Source: Protopterus annectens
Lineage: Eukaryota > Chordata > Ceratodontiformes > Protopteridae
Assembly (NCBI RefSeq): GCF_019279795.1
Contig: NC_056750.1
Span: 696,576,394-696,640,393, forward strand
Reading direction: 5' to 3'
DNA: 64,000 nucleotides
Positions 20,640 to 32,327 of the stretch are shown piece by piece. The translations under genes were made by a program, and so were the position numbers. Numbering within the stretch: position 1 is the first letter of the stretch; each line of letters opens with the position of its first letter. The notes under the pieces are model-generated. The model was not told the DNA's origin. It worked only from the letters and a program-made list of their open reading frames with translations, and did no database searches.

Positions 20640-21345
20640 GGTGATGGCAGGATGCTACTCAGGGCTAGGGTCATACCTGCCTGGGCTACAAGATCGGAGA
20701 GCTCCTCCATGTCTCTCTTCATGTAGTCCAGGGAAGTACGTCTCAGGTCATTCACACCAACATGGAGTCATATTTGTACTTCTGGAGTGACCTGATTGCT
20801 TGCATTATATGGCGGATCCTGGCACCTGACAGGCAGCTGACAGTAACTTTCTCCTTGTTTAGCCAGGTGAGTGGGACATCAGTGTGCCTGACTACAGAAT
20901 CACTTATGACTAGTGTGTTGGGTACATTGTTTTGCCTTATGGGCTGAGGGTGAGTGGCACACTGATATTGGGGGCTGTGTGTCATTTGGGTAATGTTGGT
21001 GGGTGTTGTTTGCTTGTGTTTCAGCTTTGGAGGTCTCTGCTGTTTGGGCAGATCTTTTTTGAGAGCCTCCGCCAATGTAGGTGTGTGTTTTGTGTTACTA
21101 TGTGTGGGTTTAGATTATGTAGGTTTGAATGGACGATGTGTTGGGTGTGCTGTGGTGCAGGTGTTTACTTCTCCTCTTGACTGTCTAGTACAGTCTTGGC
21201 TGGAGAGAGCTTGGCTTCCAGTTAGGCTATATAAGTGCATCTCTCACAGGTTGTAATGTTGGGTGGTAGGAGGAGAGGGTTGTCAGTGTACATGAGGCAA
21301 TTGCTACATTGCCCCAAGATGCCCAGATTCATCAGCTGGTTTAGA
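20640..21345 (-). pseudogene. LINE ORF1 (zinc-binding N-terminus, linker, SGNH esterase)
   Basis: The minus-strand frame 20752-21075 contains NTLVISDSVVRHTDVPLTWL and VSCLSGARIRHIMQAI, the GDS block (here SDS) and following helix of the SGNH esterase domain. The block III region around 20740-20765 (GVND) lies just downstream in another frame. The N-terminal 4-Cys segment is encoded near 21255-21330 (counterpart of CYNC...CERC at 46552) but is interrupted, as the frame from the start codon stops after MSKPADESGHLGAM. Confidence 0.7.
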
Positions 21346-21596
21346 CATACCTGGATAGGTAATTGTTAATTTAAGTACTAAAAACTGTTTTCCTCCTAAT
21401 AAATGAGGAAAGTTGAGTGATGCAGTAATTTGTAGATTATTTAGTGCTTGCAATGAGTTCTGAACAAGTGCTGAGCACAAGGAAACAGTTTTGAGTGCTA
21501 AAACTAGAAAACTGGCTAGTTCTAAGGGAAAATTAGAAGAGTAGACTTTCTGGCAATGGGAATAGTTTAACCCTAGATAAACAGTGCTGAGCAATG

Positions 21597-23960
21597 TGCA
21601 AAACAGTGTAAACTTGGGTTTTTAAACTGAAAGATGAACGGGATAGAAATATCCCAAAATGGACAGTAGAACTACAGATTCTGAGCTGAAACCACTCCTC
21701 CAGCGACAGATAGGCTGCTCAAAGATCACCACTCTCAGTGATGAACAGAGAAGCTTCCTTCTATCTTAGTAAGGTCTGGGCAACACAGAGACTACAAAAC
21801 AGTCCAGAATTCAGCAAAATCTGAAAACAGGACACTACTGGGTTATAGAAAGGCATGAAATGAGTAGAGAGATAGGATTTGTTGTTTTTTTTCCCTTTTT
21901 TTCAAAAATTAAAAAGATACAGTAAAACAAACAATCTTAAAGCAGAAAGATGGTTATCGCACTTGAGTGTGTAGCCGTCAACAGTTGAAAAACATTTAAA
22001 ATGATCAGTTAAAGTGCAAAGACTATCAGAATTCAAAAAACAGTTCAAATAAGTTGCAAAGTTAATAAAAAACGCCCTGAATAGTGCGACTAGTGAAAAT
22101 AAGCAATAAAAAGCAAAACAGAGGTACTTAATCCACTCAAAGTCTCCCTTTTCTCTCTTTGCTGCTGTAGAACTCTGCAGGACAGCCAGGAAGCATCTTG
22201 CTGAGGTAATACAAGTATAAAAACCACACAAACATGTGGTTTTAAACAGAAAGATGAAAGGGATAGAAATAGCCCAAAATGGCCAATAAAAATACAGATT
22301 CTGAGCTTAAACCACTCCTCCAGCTTCAGATAGGCTGCTCAAAGCTCAACACTCTCAATAATGGACAGAGAAGCTTCCTTCGATCATAGTAAGGTCTGTG
22401 CAACACAGAAACTACAAAACAGCCCAGAATTCAGCAAAATCTGAAAACCGGACTCTACTGGGTAGAAAGGCAGGAAATGAGTAGAGAGATATGATTTTTT
22501 TGTTTTTTTTTTCAAAAATTAAAACAGATGCAGTGAAACAAACACTTTTAAAGCAGAACACTGTCTATCACACTTGAGTGTGTATCCCTCAACAGTTCTC
22601 AACAGTTCAATAGTTGAAAAACACTTAAAATGATCATTTAAAGTACAGACAGTATCAGAATTCAAAAAACAGTTCACTTGGAAAAGTGCAGCTAGTGAAA
22701 ATAAGCAATAAAAAGCAAAACGGAGGTACTTAATCCACTCAAAGTCTCCCTTTTCTCTCTCTGCTGCTGTAGAACTCTGCAGGACACCCAGGCAGGATCT
22801 TGCTGAGGTAATACAAGCACAAAAACTGTGCAAGCATGGGTTTTTAAATAGAAAGATGAAAGGGATAGAAATAGCCCAAATTGGCCAATAAAACTACGGA
22901 TTCTGAGCTGAAACCACTCCTCCAGCGACAGATAAGGCTGCTCAAAGCTCACCACTCCCACTGATGAACAGAGAAGCTTCCTTCTATCTTAGTAAGGTCT
23001 GGGCAACACAGAAACTACAAAACAGCTCAGAATTCAGTAAAATCTGAAAAACGGACTCTAATGGTTATATAAAGGTGGGAAACAAGTAGAGATAGGATTT
23101 TTTTTCCAGAAATTAAAACAGATACAGTAAAATAAACACTTTTAAAGCAGAAAAATGGCTATCGCATTTGAGTGTGTAGCCGTCAGCAGTTCAACAGTTG
23201 AAAAACACTTAAAATGATCAGTTAAAGTGCAAACAGTATGAGAATTCAAAAAACAGTTCAAATAATTTGCAAAGTTAATAAAAATGCTCTGAATAGTGCA
23301 GCCAGCAAAAATAAGCAATAAAAAGCAAAACAGAGGTACTTAATCCACTCAAAGTCTCCCTTTTCTCTCTGCTGCTGCTGTAGAACTCTGTAGGACACCC
23401 AGGTAGGATCTTGCTGATGTAATACAAGCGCAAAAACTGCACAAGCACAGGTTTTTAAACAGAAAGATGAAAGGGATAGAAATAGCCCAAAATGGCCAAT
23501 AAAACTCAAATTCTGAGCTGAAACCACTCCTCCAGCGACAAATAGGCTGCTCAAAGTTCACCACTCTCACTGACGAACAGAGAAGCTTCCTTCTATCTGC
23601 GTAAGGTCTGGGCAACACAGAAACTACAAAACAGCCCACAATTCAGCAAAATCTGAAAACCAGACTCTACTGGTTATATAAAGGCGGGAAACAAGTAGAG
23701 AGAGAGAGGATTTTTTTTTTGTTTGTTTTTTTTTTTCAAAAATTAAAACAGATAAAGTAAAACAAACACTTTTAAAGCAGAAAAATTGCTATCACACTTG
23801 AGTGTGTAGCCCTCAACAGTTGAAAAACACAAATGATCAGTTAAAGTAGAAACAGTATAAGAATTCAAAAAACAGTTCAAATAAGTTGCAAAGATAATAA
23901 AAAACACTCAGAGTAGTGTGGCTAGCAAAAATAAGAAATAAAAAGCAAAACAGAGGTGTT
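21597..23960 (-). repeat. Tandem array, about 3.9 copies of a ~610-bp unit
   Basis: The anchor AAGCAAAAC occurs at 22111, 22713, 23323 and 23943 (spacings 602, 610 and 620). Each unit repeats the same landmarks in order: AAAGATGAA-GGGATAGAAAT, CTCCTCCAGC, ACAGAGAAGCTTCCTTC, ACTACAAAACAG, a T-run, CAAAAATTAAAA, ACACTTGAGTGTGTA, and CCACTCAAAGTCTCCCTTTTCTC. The last copy is incomplete at the right end. The array meets the 5' end of the minus-strand LINE without a gap. In that orientation the layout (truncated outermost unit, full units, then LINE) matches 5' promoter monomers of L1-like elements. An ordinary satellite next to a LINE is the alternative. Confidence 0.9.
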
Positions 23961-26795
23961 AGTCAACAACTCATCCAGCCCCTTCGTTGCTGCCTGAACT
24001 CAGGTCATCTAGACTCATATTTAAGGCTCAAGAGCAGCTTTATTTGATGAATGTCAAAACCTCACTCATTAAATAACAAATTGCACATACATGCATAGCA
24101 ATGGGGAACTCTATCTCCCCCCTTGCTCTCTCATTTAAATTTATTGAGTCTATTTTGAGAAGACATAACAAATGGTTAGGCTTGGGGACCTTTGAGGACT
24201 TCTAGCTGCCTTATTTTATTGTATATTAAGAAAAATGAGAATGTGATACAAAGCAATCCCTCTCAACCAGATGGCTTAAATATCAGGTGCAGATGTATGT
24301 TTACCATTTCTTTTTGTTATAATTATGCCATCTTCTTGTAAAGTGGGCTTTCTTATTCTAAAATGTGTAGTTTTTACATTAGTTAATTGAGCTGACATAT
24401 ATTTATTAAGTTTAATAAACTGGCATTTCTATTTATTGTATGCTGAGCAACTTTCCACTTACTTCTTGATTTTATGTCATCCCGCCCTGCCTTCTGATTG
24501 TGCATTAGAAGACAGGTCAGTCTGTAGAGGGCTGGCAAGTTTTCTGTAGTATGCAGCAGATATTATTACAAAGAAACCAGAATGGAGCACAGTCAGTTAG
24601 TCAGACAATAATCAATAAAAAAGCACAGTTATATTCAAGTGAAAGATAATGAAAGTTAAGATGGAGCATGATAAAATTCTTCGTAAGGTGTATAGTGCTT
24701 GGCATACACTGTAGTAAAACTGATGCAATACTAATAAATCCTTGTCTACCATATGTTGACTTAATGTTCCTGGAGACATACCAGGCATATGCAGTAAGAT
24801 GCTTCATAATGCTTGCAGGACATCTTACTCTTTCTCTGTCTCTCTGAACATTTTCCCTTCTTAAAAAGCAAGGATGGCCTATAACAGAAGAATGCTACTG
24901 AGGACACTGGATCAACGCACTCCTTTCTGGAGATAATTACTGAAATCCCAGGTGACGTGGCCAAAATGGATGTCACCTTTGAAAATGAATTTGAGATGGC
25001 CCTCTGGCTTTCATCCTTAAAATAAACAAGCCTAAACCATGTCTTCCAACACAAGCACTTTCCTGAGTCTGGTTTCATAGTCATAGTGTCAGTGCATTCA
25101 GGATTACAGTGAGCTACATGAAAGCTCATTGTAAAAGGTATTGTAAGCATCAATTCCACAAAATACTTCACTCCAGAATCAATGAGTTTGCTACCTTCCC
25201 TAGAGCCTGGTCTAATAGAAGGGATTAGAAGATACCTTCTTTATATATAATTTCATTAGTAAACTAATATTCATAATTACAATCTTTTTGCATTGTTAAA
25301 TATCATCAATTGAGTAAAGACCAGTTTTAGTATTTGGATAACAGAATATGATTATTATATTTATTTCAAAACTGGTAAAATAATTTATGGCCAAATCTTT
25401 TAACTGCCTCATTATAATTAAATAAGAGATGGAAAGATTCATCTCTTTGTTAATTCCTTAATAAATGGATATTTCTTTAAGTCTATCAGTTGATTACCAA
25501 TAGTTATATTGAAACATCATCATATCAAACAGAGTTTGAGTCGCCACTGCCCATACCTTGATGTGTTCCATTAACTCATATTTACTCAATGTTTGCAGTA
25601 CCCATTTGGGTATCCATTTTCTATTTTGAATCACTGTATAATACATCTCAAACCATCAGTTTTCATAGGATATTCGTTGTGCTGCTCTAAAATATATAGA
25701 TCTTTTCAAATCCATTGTTATGGTGTAGGTGTCTTTAGAGGAATATTTTGTTTTTGGTTCTAAATACAGATTAAACAGTATGAACATTCATGATTTATAT
25801 ATAAACTAGTGTATGCATTCTTGTATAAATTTCTTAACATAGAAATAAAAGAAATATGATAATGTTTCAAATAAATACATCAATTATTAATATTATCAAG
25901 TTTATTATTTTTAGAAGATACCTTCTTGCCTATCCTTTCCAAAGGTTTAGACTTCCTACCAAGTAGTCAGGTAGAAGGATGTTGTGGTTTCTGAAAGCTA
26001 TGCTAGAACAAAGGCATCACACAGGAATTTGCCATGGAAATGTTCTATATGTGTGTCAGTCTGCTCTGTTTGGGCTTTATAGAGGTCGGTTTCCTTGGGA
26101 GCAGAGAGAGCCAAATTCAGAAATTGTTAGCGTGTGAGATATGTTATCCTTCCAAACAGGCTTAATGAGGAAATGACTCAAGATTCCTGTAGAGAAATTG
26201 ATTAAGTGTTTTCACCAGAAAGGACAGCTACAGTTCAGTATACAACAGACATTATGATCATAACAGTCCTCACAACACAAAGGTCATCACAAAGGGAATA
26301 TATGGAGGGATGATAAAATTGTTCTTGTCTATATCTGGGACAAGACCCTCAAAATCTTTTAATCTCCCTTTCAAGAAAAATAGTAATAATGGTGATCCAC
26401 CCTTACCTAGTTCCAGCAGATGGTGGCCTCAGGTCATTCATCATGCAGAGGTACTACAGCTGAGTGATGCTTGCTGGGTGAGTGGACAATGGAACTCAAA
26501 GCACACATTTCAGGTATTGCGGTATAATGAGATAAAATCATTGTTGTATTGAGAGATAAAATTCAAAGTCTGGCTCAAGTTTTAGATGTTGTCCCTTAAG
26601 GTTATGGTTCTGTATTTGTTTGTGTGAGTGCACCAGGCTTCTAACTGCATGCAGTCGTGTAATGTTTTTAATCTCTCCATGTGCCAGCCATGCAGGTAAA
26701 AATACAGTTTTTTTTTTACAATCCTAGCTATTGAGTTCTACATAGCCTAGGGGAAGACCTGAACAGAAGATTCATCAATTTTTCTGTATTAAGTA
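23961..26795. other. Unassigned AT-rich interval
   Basis: No recognisable transposon, RNA gene or conserved coding region. The longest frame is a 136-codon minus-strand one at 24761-25171, cysteine-rich in part, with no family I recognise. I cannot exclude an exon there but see no supporting splice pattern. Confidence 0.4.
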
Positions 26796-26930
26796 GCAAG
26801 GCACAGTAGTGCTCCAGATGCTATAACATAAGTGAAATGCACTCCAACACCCCCCCCCCACCCAGAGTGGATACCAATAGTTCACCTCTTGAGCTGTTCT
26901 CAGCATTGTCTGATGACATGATAAATATAA
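26796..26930 (+). repeat. Interspersed repeat of unknown family, copy 1
   Basis: The sequence TAGCAAGGCACAGTAGTGCT, CCAGATG, ATAACAT and GTGAAATGCACTCC matches 38930-38980 (TAGCAGGGCACAGTCGTGTT, CCAGATGGCATAACA, GTGAAATGCACTCC). A later CATTGTCTGATGACA matches CATTGCCTGATGACA at 39030. A run of ten C sits at about 26850-26860. No coding capacity and no recognised superfamily. Confidence 0.65.
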
Positions 26931-27429
26931 GAAATAATCAGAGGAGACTAGTAAAACATTGGGAAAAGACACTGGAAAGATAGTGTAGAAAGGAAGAATG
27001 GAAGCACATCTGTATGGCTCACAATTGTGTAGAATGTGCAGAATGTTTAAGATTTTTATTTGGAAGTGCTTTTATAGGTATTTTAGTACCTCAAGCAGAC
27101 AACACAGACTTTTTTCCTCAGGTAGACAGCAAATGCTTGAGGTATAATGGGAAAGAGAGAGGTAATTGGGAACATATTTTTTAATTCAAAGTTTTTTTTT
27201 ATTGATAATTCATTAATTACATTATGATTCAAAGCCTACTAAAATGTATTTCATATATCTATACTAACAACTTATTTACTATTTACACTGTATGTATACC
27301 ATACAAATAAGTAAAATCCATTTCAGTATAGTTAAAAGTAAATAGAGTCTTAATATTAATACAATACATACATTCACATGTCCAGTAGTTGTTGAAGTTT
27401 TGCCCAGGGATTGGAGACAATCAAAGATG

Positions 27430-28070
27430 TTGACCTTTGTGTTTTTTTTTATTTCATCTCCTTAGTAGACATGATTTTTAACAGTGACACAAATCCTTCA
27501 AATTATGGAGACATTTGATTTCCAATTTTTTTGAAATGGTCTTACTTGCAATGGCTAGTATAGCCCACAGAAGATAGTATTGATCTTTTTTCACAGTGTT
27601 TGTTATTGGAAGATTGAAGAGAATCATATCTTCCACTGCTGAGAATTTGTCCGTCTGTAATGCTTGTAAAACTTATTAACTTTTTGGCAGTATGTTATCA
27701 AATAGTTACAGTCATACATAATATAAATCCAATCTGCTTTACATTTTTTTGTTTCATCTCCAATAAAAAAATATTAGATTTACACATTTCTGCTAAAATA
27801 TTTGGTGTGTAAAAGCATCTATTCAAACATCTCCATGTAAATATCTTCCACGTATGTAGACCAGCTACTACAGAGATAGGTACTAAAGGTGGAGTTGCCT
27901 CAATCTGCATCAAAAATAAATATACTTCCAGGCTTGCCAAACAAGACAATGCACTTGAGCTTCTCCACATTCAAATCACCATAGGCAAAATCACCAACCA
28001 CTTTCTTGCAAGCTATAGGTCTCGCTCTATAACCCAGGAAACCCATATGAAGATAGGTGAAGGCTGCCAG
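27430..28070 (-). pseudogene. L1-clade LINE ORF2 C-terminal relic
   Basis: On the minus strand, after a 90-aa frame at 27698-27970 (W-S-S-S-A-L-S-C-L-A... followed by HTWKIFTW), a decayed stretch at about 27510-27640 reads like LLWAILAIASKTISKKWKS in pieces. This resembles the ORF2 tail of L1/Tx1-type elements, where WKxALxxAKxxIxxxW is typical. Stops are frequent. The match is by pattern only. Confidence 0.45.
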
Positions 28071-28940
28071 CCTAGCCAGATAAAATTTTGTAGATAATTA
28101 TATCATTAGTAAATATTAATATAAGCCCCAGGCTTGTTCTCTTAAATGGCAAAAATGGTGTTAAATGTGGAACTGCAAAAAATGTAACAACAGGGCACTC
28201 TGCTGTAGGAAAGCTGATAAGTCAAGCATTGTGTAATTGTTTGATGTCAAAACTCGGAGCCGACATGTCTAAATGAAGGAATTCTTCCTATTGTTTTGAG
28301 GCCAGAGTTAATGGCTAGAATTTACATGTATAATTTATTTTATTGCTCTGGCTTCCTGACCAGCTGCAAGATAAAAGGGCTGTTAGCCTCTGAGTTTCTC
28401 TTAGTCAGGGAAAACAGAAAATTAAGAATTATGTAATATGAAGCAGCACTGTGTTATCAATTTAAAGACAAGAGACTCAGAGCATTTTGCATTTGTCTTG
28501 AGAACATTCTACTCAGCAGTACTCTGCCTGAGTTCTGTATGTAAGTAGGATCTTAGACTTCAGTGTCTCTTTTAGAAATAGCTAGGAAATAGGAAGATTA
28601 GACAGTTGTTTTCTGTATTGATGTCAGAACTATTCTACTGTATTATTTTATGCATTTTCCTGTGTCTGAACTCTTAACTAGCACTATGTAGTAAGAAGTA
28701 TTGTCTTGAGTTTTTTATTATTTATTATTAAATATTTTTAATCCTTTCAACTGTGGTTGTTTTGTGTAGAGATAATTTAAGCTCTAGAGTACATTGCATG
28801 TGTATAGTGATACTGTCCAAGTCACTCCAATAAGCTTTGCTGTTCAGTCACACTTACTATTTGGATAATAATATTTCACAGTGATAATTGGACACCCTTT
28901 AGTAAGGGCCTTTTTAGTAGCTGATAGATATTAGTGGGTG
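28071..28940. other. Unassigned interval
   Basis: AT-rich, no recognised gene or repeat. Confidence 0.4.
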
Positions 28941-29368
28941 GTGGCAGCTGGTACCACCTTTTAGACTGGGCAGAAAGGGGTATAGCTGGAGAATCTGTGC
29001 CAGCCTTCCCCAGGAGTGTCTGTGTGTTTGTATATAACTCATATCTCAACGTGTGTGTGGGCCAGCTACATGGGCAGGGACATGAAGCACTGGTTGGACA
29101 GAGAGGGTGCTAGAGGTTTTAGCTTGCCCACTAGGCTGAGATCTGGACCCTATAGCTGTGCCAGTAGGGAGTCTTATTGGGGATCTGGAGAGATAGGGAG
29201 AAACCAGCCCAGGACTGACTGTGATCTCTGTGTGTTCTTAAGGGAAATTGTACTTTATTGTGTGTGTATTTGTTATCCTTCCCAATGTGGATGCCCCTCA
29301 TTGGTGGTAGTGGTGAGGATTGAGGCTCCTTGATTGCTGGGCCAGTGCATGGGTGTCAGAACCCATAA
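28941..29368 (+). other. GC-richer block of unknown nature
   Basis: Base composition changes sharply from the AT-rich surroundings. The block opens GGTGGTGGCAGCTGGTACC and ends GGGTGTCAGAACCCATAAC, followed at once by a 5'-truncated LINE. A 105-codon plus frame (29016-29333) has no recognisable domain. TGGTGTCAGAA-like strings are common near LTR/primer-binding-site junctions, so a solo LTR piece is one possibility, but no partner LTR is present in the window. Confidence 0.35.
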
Positions 29369-29458
29369 CATCTATTCAAACCTATTGGAAATAATTACCA
29401 TCCAACCCAATACTATATTCATTGGTGACTTTACCCCAATATTAACTGGGAATCTTAT

Positions 29459-29764
29459 ATGACACCAAATGTTCTGGTACAGGAATTCCAGGGTTCTGTA
29501 AACATAGACTCACCAGACGAAATTGTCAGTACTCCAACCAGAGGTGTAAACATACTGGATCCAGTCATCACTAATATGGGAGAGTGCTGCATAGCTCCTA
29601 GCTTAATGTCTTCTCTGGTAAGGTCAGATCACAAAATGGTCTCCTTTGAAGTAAAAATCAAACCTAGAACCCCAGTTAACCCTTTAATAATCACGAACTA
29701 CTCTAAGGCTAACTTCATACTATTAAGTGATAATCTGGCAAAATTTCAAGCCAATAAACCCTGA
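29459..29764 (+). pseudogene. LINE endonuclease C-terminal fragment
   Basis: A 101-aa frame containing TPTRGVNILDPVITNMG and LMSSLVRSDHKMVSFEV; SDH is the catalytic Asp-His pair of the AP-type endonuclease. The preceding bases (about 29400-29455) encode IFIGDF, the GDFN motif, in another frame. Confidence 0.8.
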
Positions 29765-30319
29765 AAGCATTGCTGTCTACACAAAGCTGTTCACAGAACC
29801 CTATGCAAGCATGTTAATAGTTGAATAGAGGCAGCTGACACACTAGGAAGAAGTACATAATTAACTAAAAAAAAAAACAAGCAACCCTGGTGGAATCACA
29901 ACATCAGTTGGCTGTATAACAGAAGGAAAAATTATGGCACAGATTAGGAGGTGCAGCACCCAGCAGGATAAAAACAATCTCCTCAAACTAAACAAACAAC
30001 TCCGAGGACAAATAAAGTCTGTCAAAGTCAAATTTTAGATTAACTTAGACTCCCATGCCAAGGACAGCACAAGGTATTGTTTAACTATGTCCACGACCTC
30101 GAAGGTAATACACAATTGTGTACAGAGCTCATTGTTAATGGAGATACCTATACTGAGCCAGATGATATAGCAAACCTATTGGCTAACACATTCAGCTCCA
30201 ACTTTACACTTCTCTCCCCTGCAGCCTTACCTCATTAAATAACATCAAATATCACTCCCCCTGCTATCCCTAGGGAACAGGTCCTTAATGCTCTCTCTAA
30301 GGCCAAGAACACTGCATCA

Positions 30320-30739
30320 ATGTACCTAAATAATATCCCAGGATGCCTTGTAAATAGCATGAAACATGAGCTATCAGGACCTCTGGAATTGCTGTTTAAA
30401 TGTAGCCTCCAAAAAGGTTTTGTGCCTCACAAATGGAGAACAGCAGCAGTCATCCCTCTGCACAAAGAGGGACCATCTACACACCCTGAAAAATATAGAC
30501 CCATGAGTCTCACTAGTCTCATATGCAAAGCCATGGAAAGAATTATCATGGAAATAATCAATAATGACATAGGACCCAGACAATTTGATTTTATCAAGGG
30601 CAGCTCATGCCTACTCAGCCTTGTGGGCTTCTTTAAGAAGGTCACTAAAGCAATGGATGAGGGCAAAATGGGTCACACTGCCTCCTACAACCTGGCAATG
30701 ACATTTGACACAATACTGTTGACAAACTCAAGGGGTTAG
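30320..30739 (+). pseudogene. LINE RT fingers and palm A fragment
   Basis: A 139-aa frame: NNIPGCLVNSMKHEL, WRTAAVIPLHKEG, YRPMSLTSLICKAMERIIME, QFDFIKGSSCLLSLVGFF, then a decayed motif A (YNLAMTFDTI where others have YLDLAKAFDTI), losing one catalytic aspartate. It stops soon after. Motif B (SGVPQRSVLEL) and motif C (KFADNCKL) follow in other frames at 30839-30960. Confidence 0.85.
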
Positions 30740-31356
30740 GTGTAAACCCTTAAGTCATCCAGTGGATAACCAGGTCACTCATAGACAAAACCCAGAAAGT
30801 TAGAATTGGAGAGTCTGCCTCTACAAAGAGGCTAGTCATAAGTGGAGTCCCTCAGAGATCAGTCCTGGAACTGCTGCTTTTTGCCTTTTACTTCTCTGAA
30901 GTCAAGGCCAATGTCAGTGGCCTCTGGCTGACTAAATTTGCAGATAATTGCAAATTAGTAGCAGTCATAAAATCCCCCACTGACACAAGTATACTCCAGG
31001 AAGGCCAGACACAGACAAATAAATGGTATCAGAGCTATGGACTAAAACTAAATGTCAAGAGTTGCATAATAGTATCCTTCTGGAAGTTATCCACCCCTGC
31101 TAACTATCATATTAACAACATACACCTAAGAGTTGACCCAGTAGTCAGGGAATTGAGGACACACACTAATCTAACCTTAGACCATCATGGATCTACAGTA
31201 GTGAGGAAATCATTGTATGTTGCACAACTTATAAACAAAGGTATGGCATCTAGATTCAAGGAATTCACTGTTCCACTGTATTCATCATTCATCAAACCTA
31301 TCATTGGAGCATCCACAGAGGTTCCCCACTAAAAGAATAAAAGGCATAAGTACCAT

Positions 31357-32073
31357 GTGCCATGCAGGCTGCCCAAAACCCTATCCCTTTATTCTCTCTA
31401 CTACAGGCTGTTGATGGGAGAGCTATGCCTGGCATACGAGGCATTGTCAGACCCCACCCTGATGGACCTCCTGCATATCCACAAAACAAACAGCACCAGA
31501 ATTATCTGTTCTAAAGACTTAAATCTTGCCTGTGGTATAAACAGGACCTGCTGGAAAGACTGGCATGTATCCCAGAGACTAGCACTTCTGTGGAACAGGC
31601 TCCCCATCCATGTTAAGCAAAGTTTCTCCCTAACTCATTTAAAGTGCAACTTAAATAATTGTATGAGGACTCAGGAAATTCATCCCTGGTTTGCACCTAT
31701 GCACCTCTACTCATCACTCATTAGACCCATTATAGAGTACGACGCCCCTTTTGGTATGTACCTCACAAGACATTTACAACAACTGGAAAGGCCAAAGAAA
31801 TACCTCACAAAGAGGATTACTGGCCTCAAACAGATGCCCTATGCAGACTGTCTCAAAAAACTCCAGCTTTACTCCATCACATATCGCCTACTCAAGGGCG
31901 ATCTCTGCCTAACATACAAAGCTATGTCAAACCCAGAGATGTTGGACATGCTCCACTTAAAGAAATCCCAATCCCTCCGAGCTACACGCTCTAGGGACCT
32001 AAACCTTGTCACCACAATAAACAGAACATGCTGGAGGGATAGATTCCTGTCCCAGAGACTTCCCATACTCTGA
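31357..32073 (+). pseudogene. Chimeric 238-aa frame spanning two LINE C-termini
   Basis: The first 110 or so residues (SLYYRLLMGELCLAYEALSD...; ...NRTCWKDWHVSQRLALLWNR) are the ORF2 C-terminus of the older LINE. From about residue 113 (HLYSSLIRPIIEYDAPFG) the protein restarts earlier in the same domain, from the younger LINE, and runs through the same blocks again (ITYRLLKGDLCLTYKAMSN...; ...NRTCWRDRFLSQRLPIL). The open frame therefore contains the same region twice, at two ages. It is a by-product of nested insertion, not a gene. Confidence 0.85.
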
Positions 32074-32306
32074 AACAGGCTACCTATCTATATCAAACAG
32101 AGCTCCTCATTACCACTCTTCAAGAAAAATCTTGATGATTGGATGGGAAATAGGAAGTTCACCCCAGGGATCACTTCTGTGGCTCTACTCGACAGGGGCA
32201 CAGGAAAATAATTTTCTTGGGTGGCGAAACCCAGGTTAGATTTTTGGCTAGGCTTATATAGACGCTAGGGCCAATAGCCTAGAACCTACCTGTGAACCTA
32301 TGAACT
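31694..32306 (+). mobile_element. CR1-type LINE 3' fragment, younger, plus strand
   Basis: A 5'-truncated copy starting in the RT thumb and including the whole 3'UTR (ATTTTCTTGGGTGGCGAAAC, GGCTAGGCTTATATAGACGC). It ends GTGAACCTATGAAC, the short-unit tail. It is much closer to the copies at 17297 and 56479 than to the LINE it abuts. One stop (TGA at about 32071) interrupts ORF2. Confidence 0.85.
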
Positions 32307-32327
32307 AATGGACACAGGTAGACAAAA

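Larger units (their letters stand above)
17297..21596 (-). mobile_element. CR1-type LINE, near full length, minus strand
   Basis: Read from 21596 down to 17297: a 5' untranslated part, ORF1 starting ATGTCTAAACC near 21345, the esterase-like ORF1 domain, endonuclease, reverse transcriptase, and a 3'UTR ending in ACCTACCTATGAAC. That end is the same 8-bp (CTATGAAC-type) tail seen in sister copies. The element is dead, with frameshifts throughout and a 203-bp internal duplication in the endonuclease. Its 5' edge runs into a 610-bp tandem array in the same orientation (21597-23960), which may be its promoter monomers. A 60-bp 5'UTR block at about 21450-21510 is shared with the copy at 45213. Confidence 0.85.
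29369..31693 (+). mobile_element. CR1-type LINE, older plus-strand copy, 5' truncated
   Basis: It begins inside the endonuclease and contains the later half of EN, all of RT with frameshifts, and the thumb. It ends just before the last few residues (EIHPW..., counterpart of RKFTPGI), where a second, younger LINE begins at 31694. The copy is more diverged from the others than they are from each other. RT motif C is FADN instead of FADD (near 30938), so it was inactive or has decayed. Confidence 0.85.

Noticed and set aside
21597-23960. CRISPR array or centromeric satellite
   Set aside because: Units are ~610 bp without spacers, so not CRISPR; only about four units, flush with a LINE, so a centromeric satellite is not supported.
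24761-25171. 136-codon minus-strand frame as a possible host exon
   Set aside because: No family recognised, no convincing splice sites at both ends; left in the unassigned interval.
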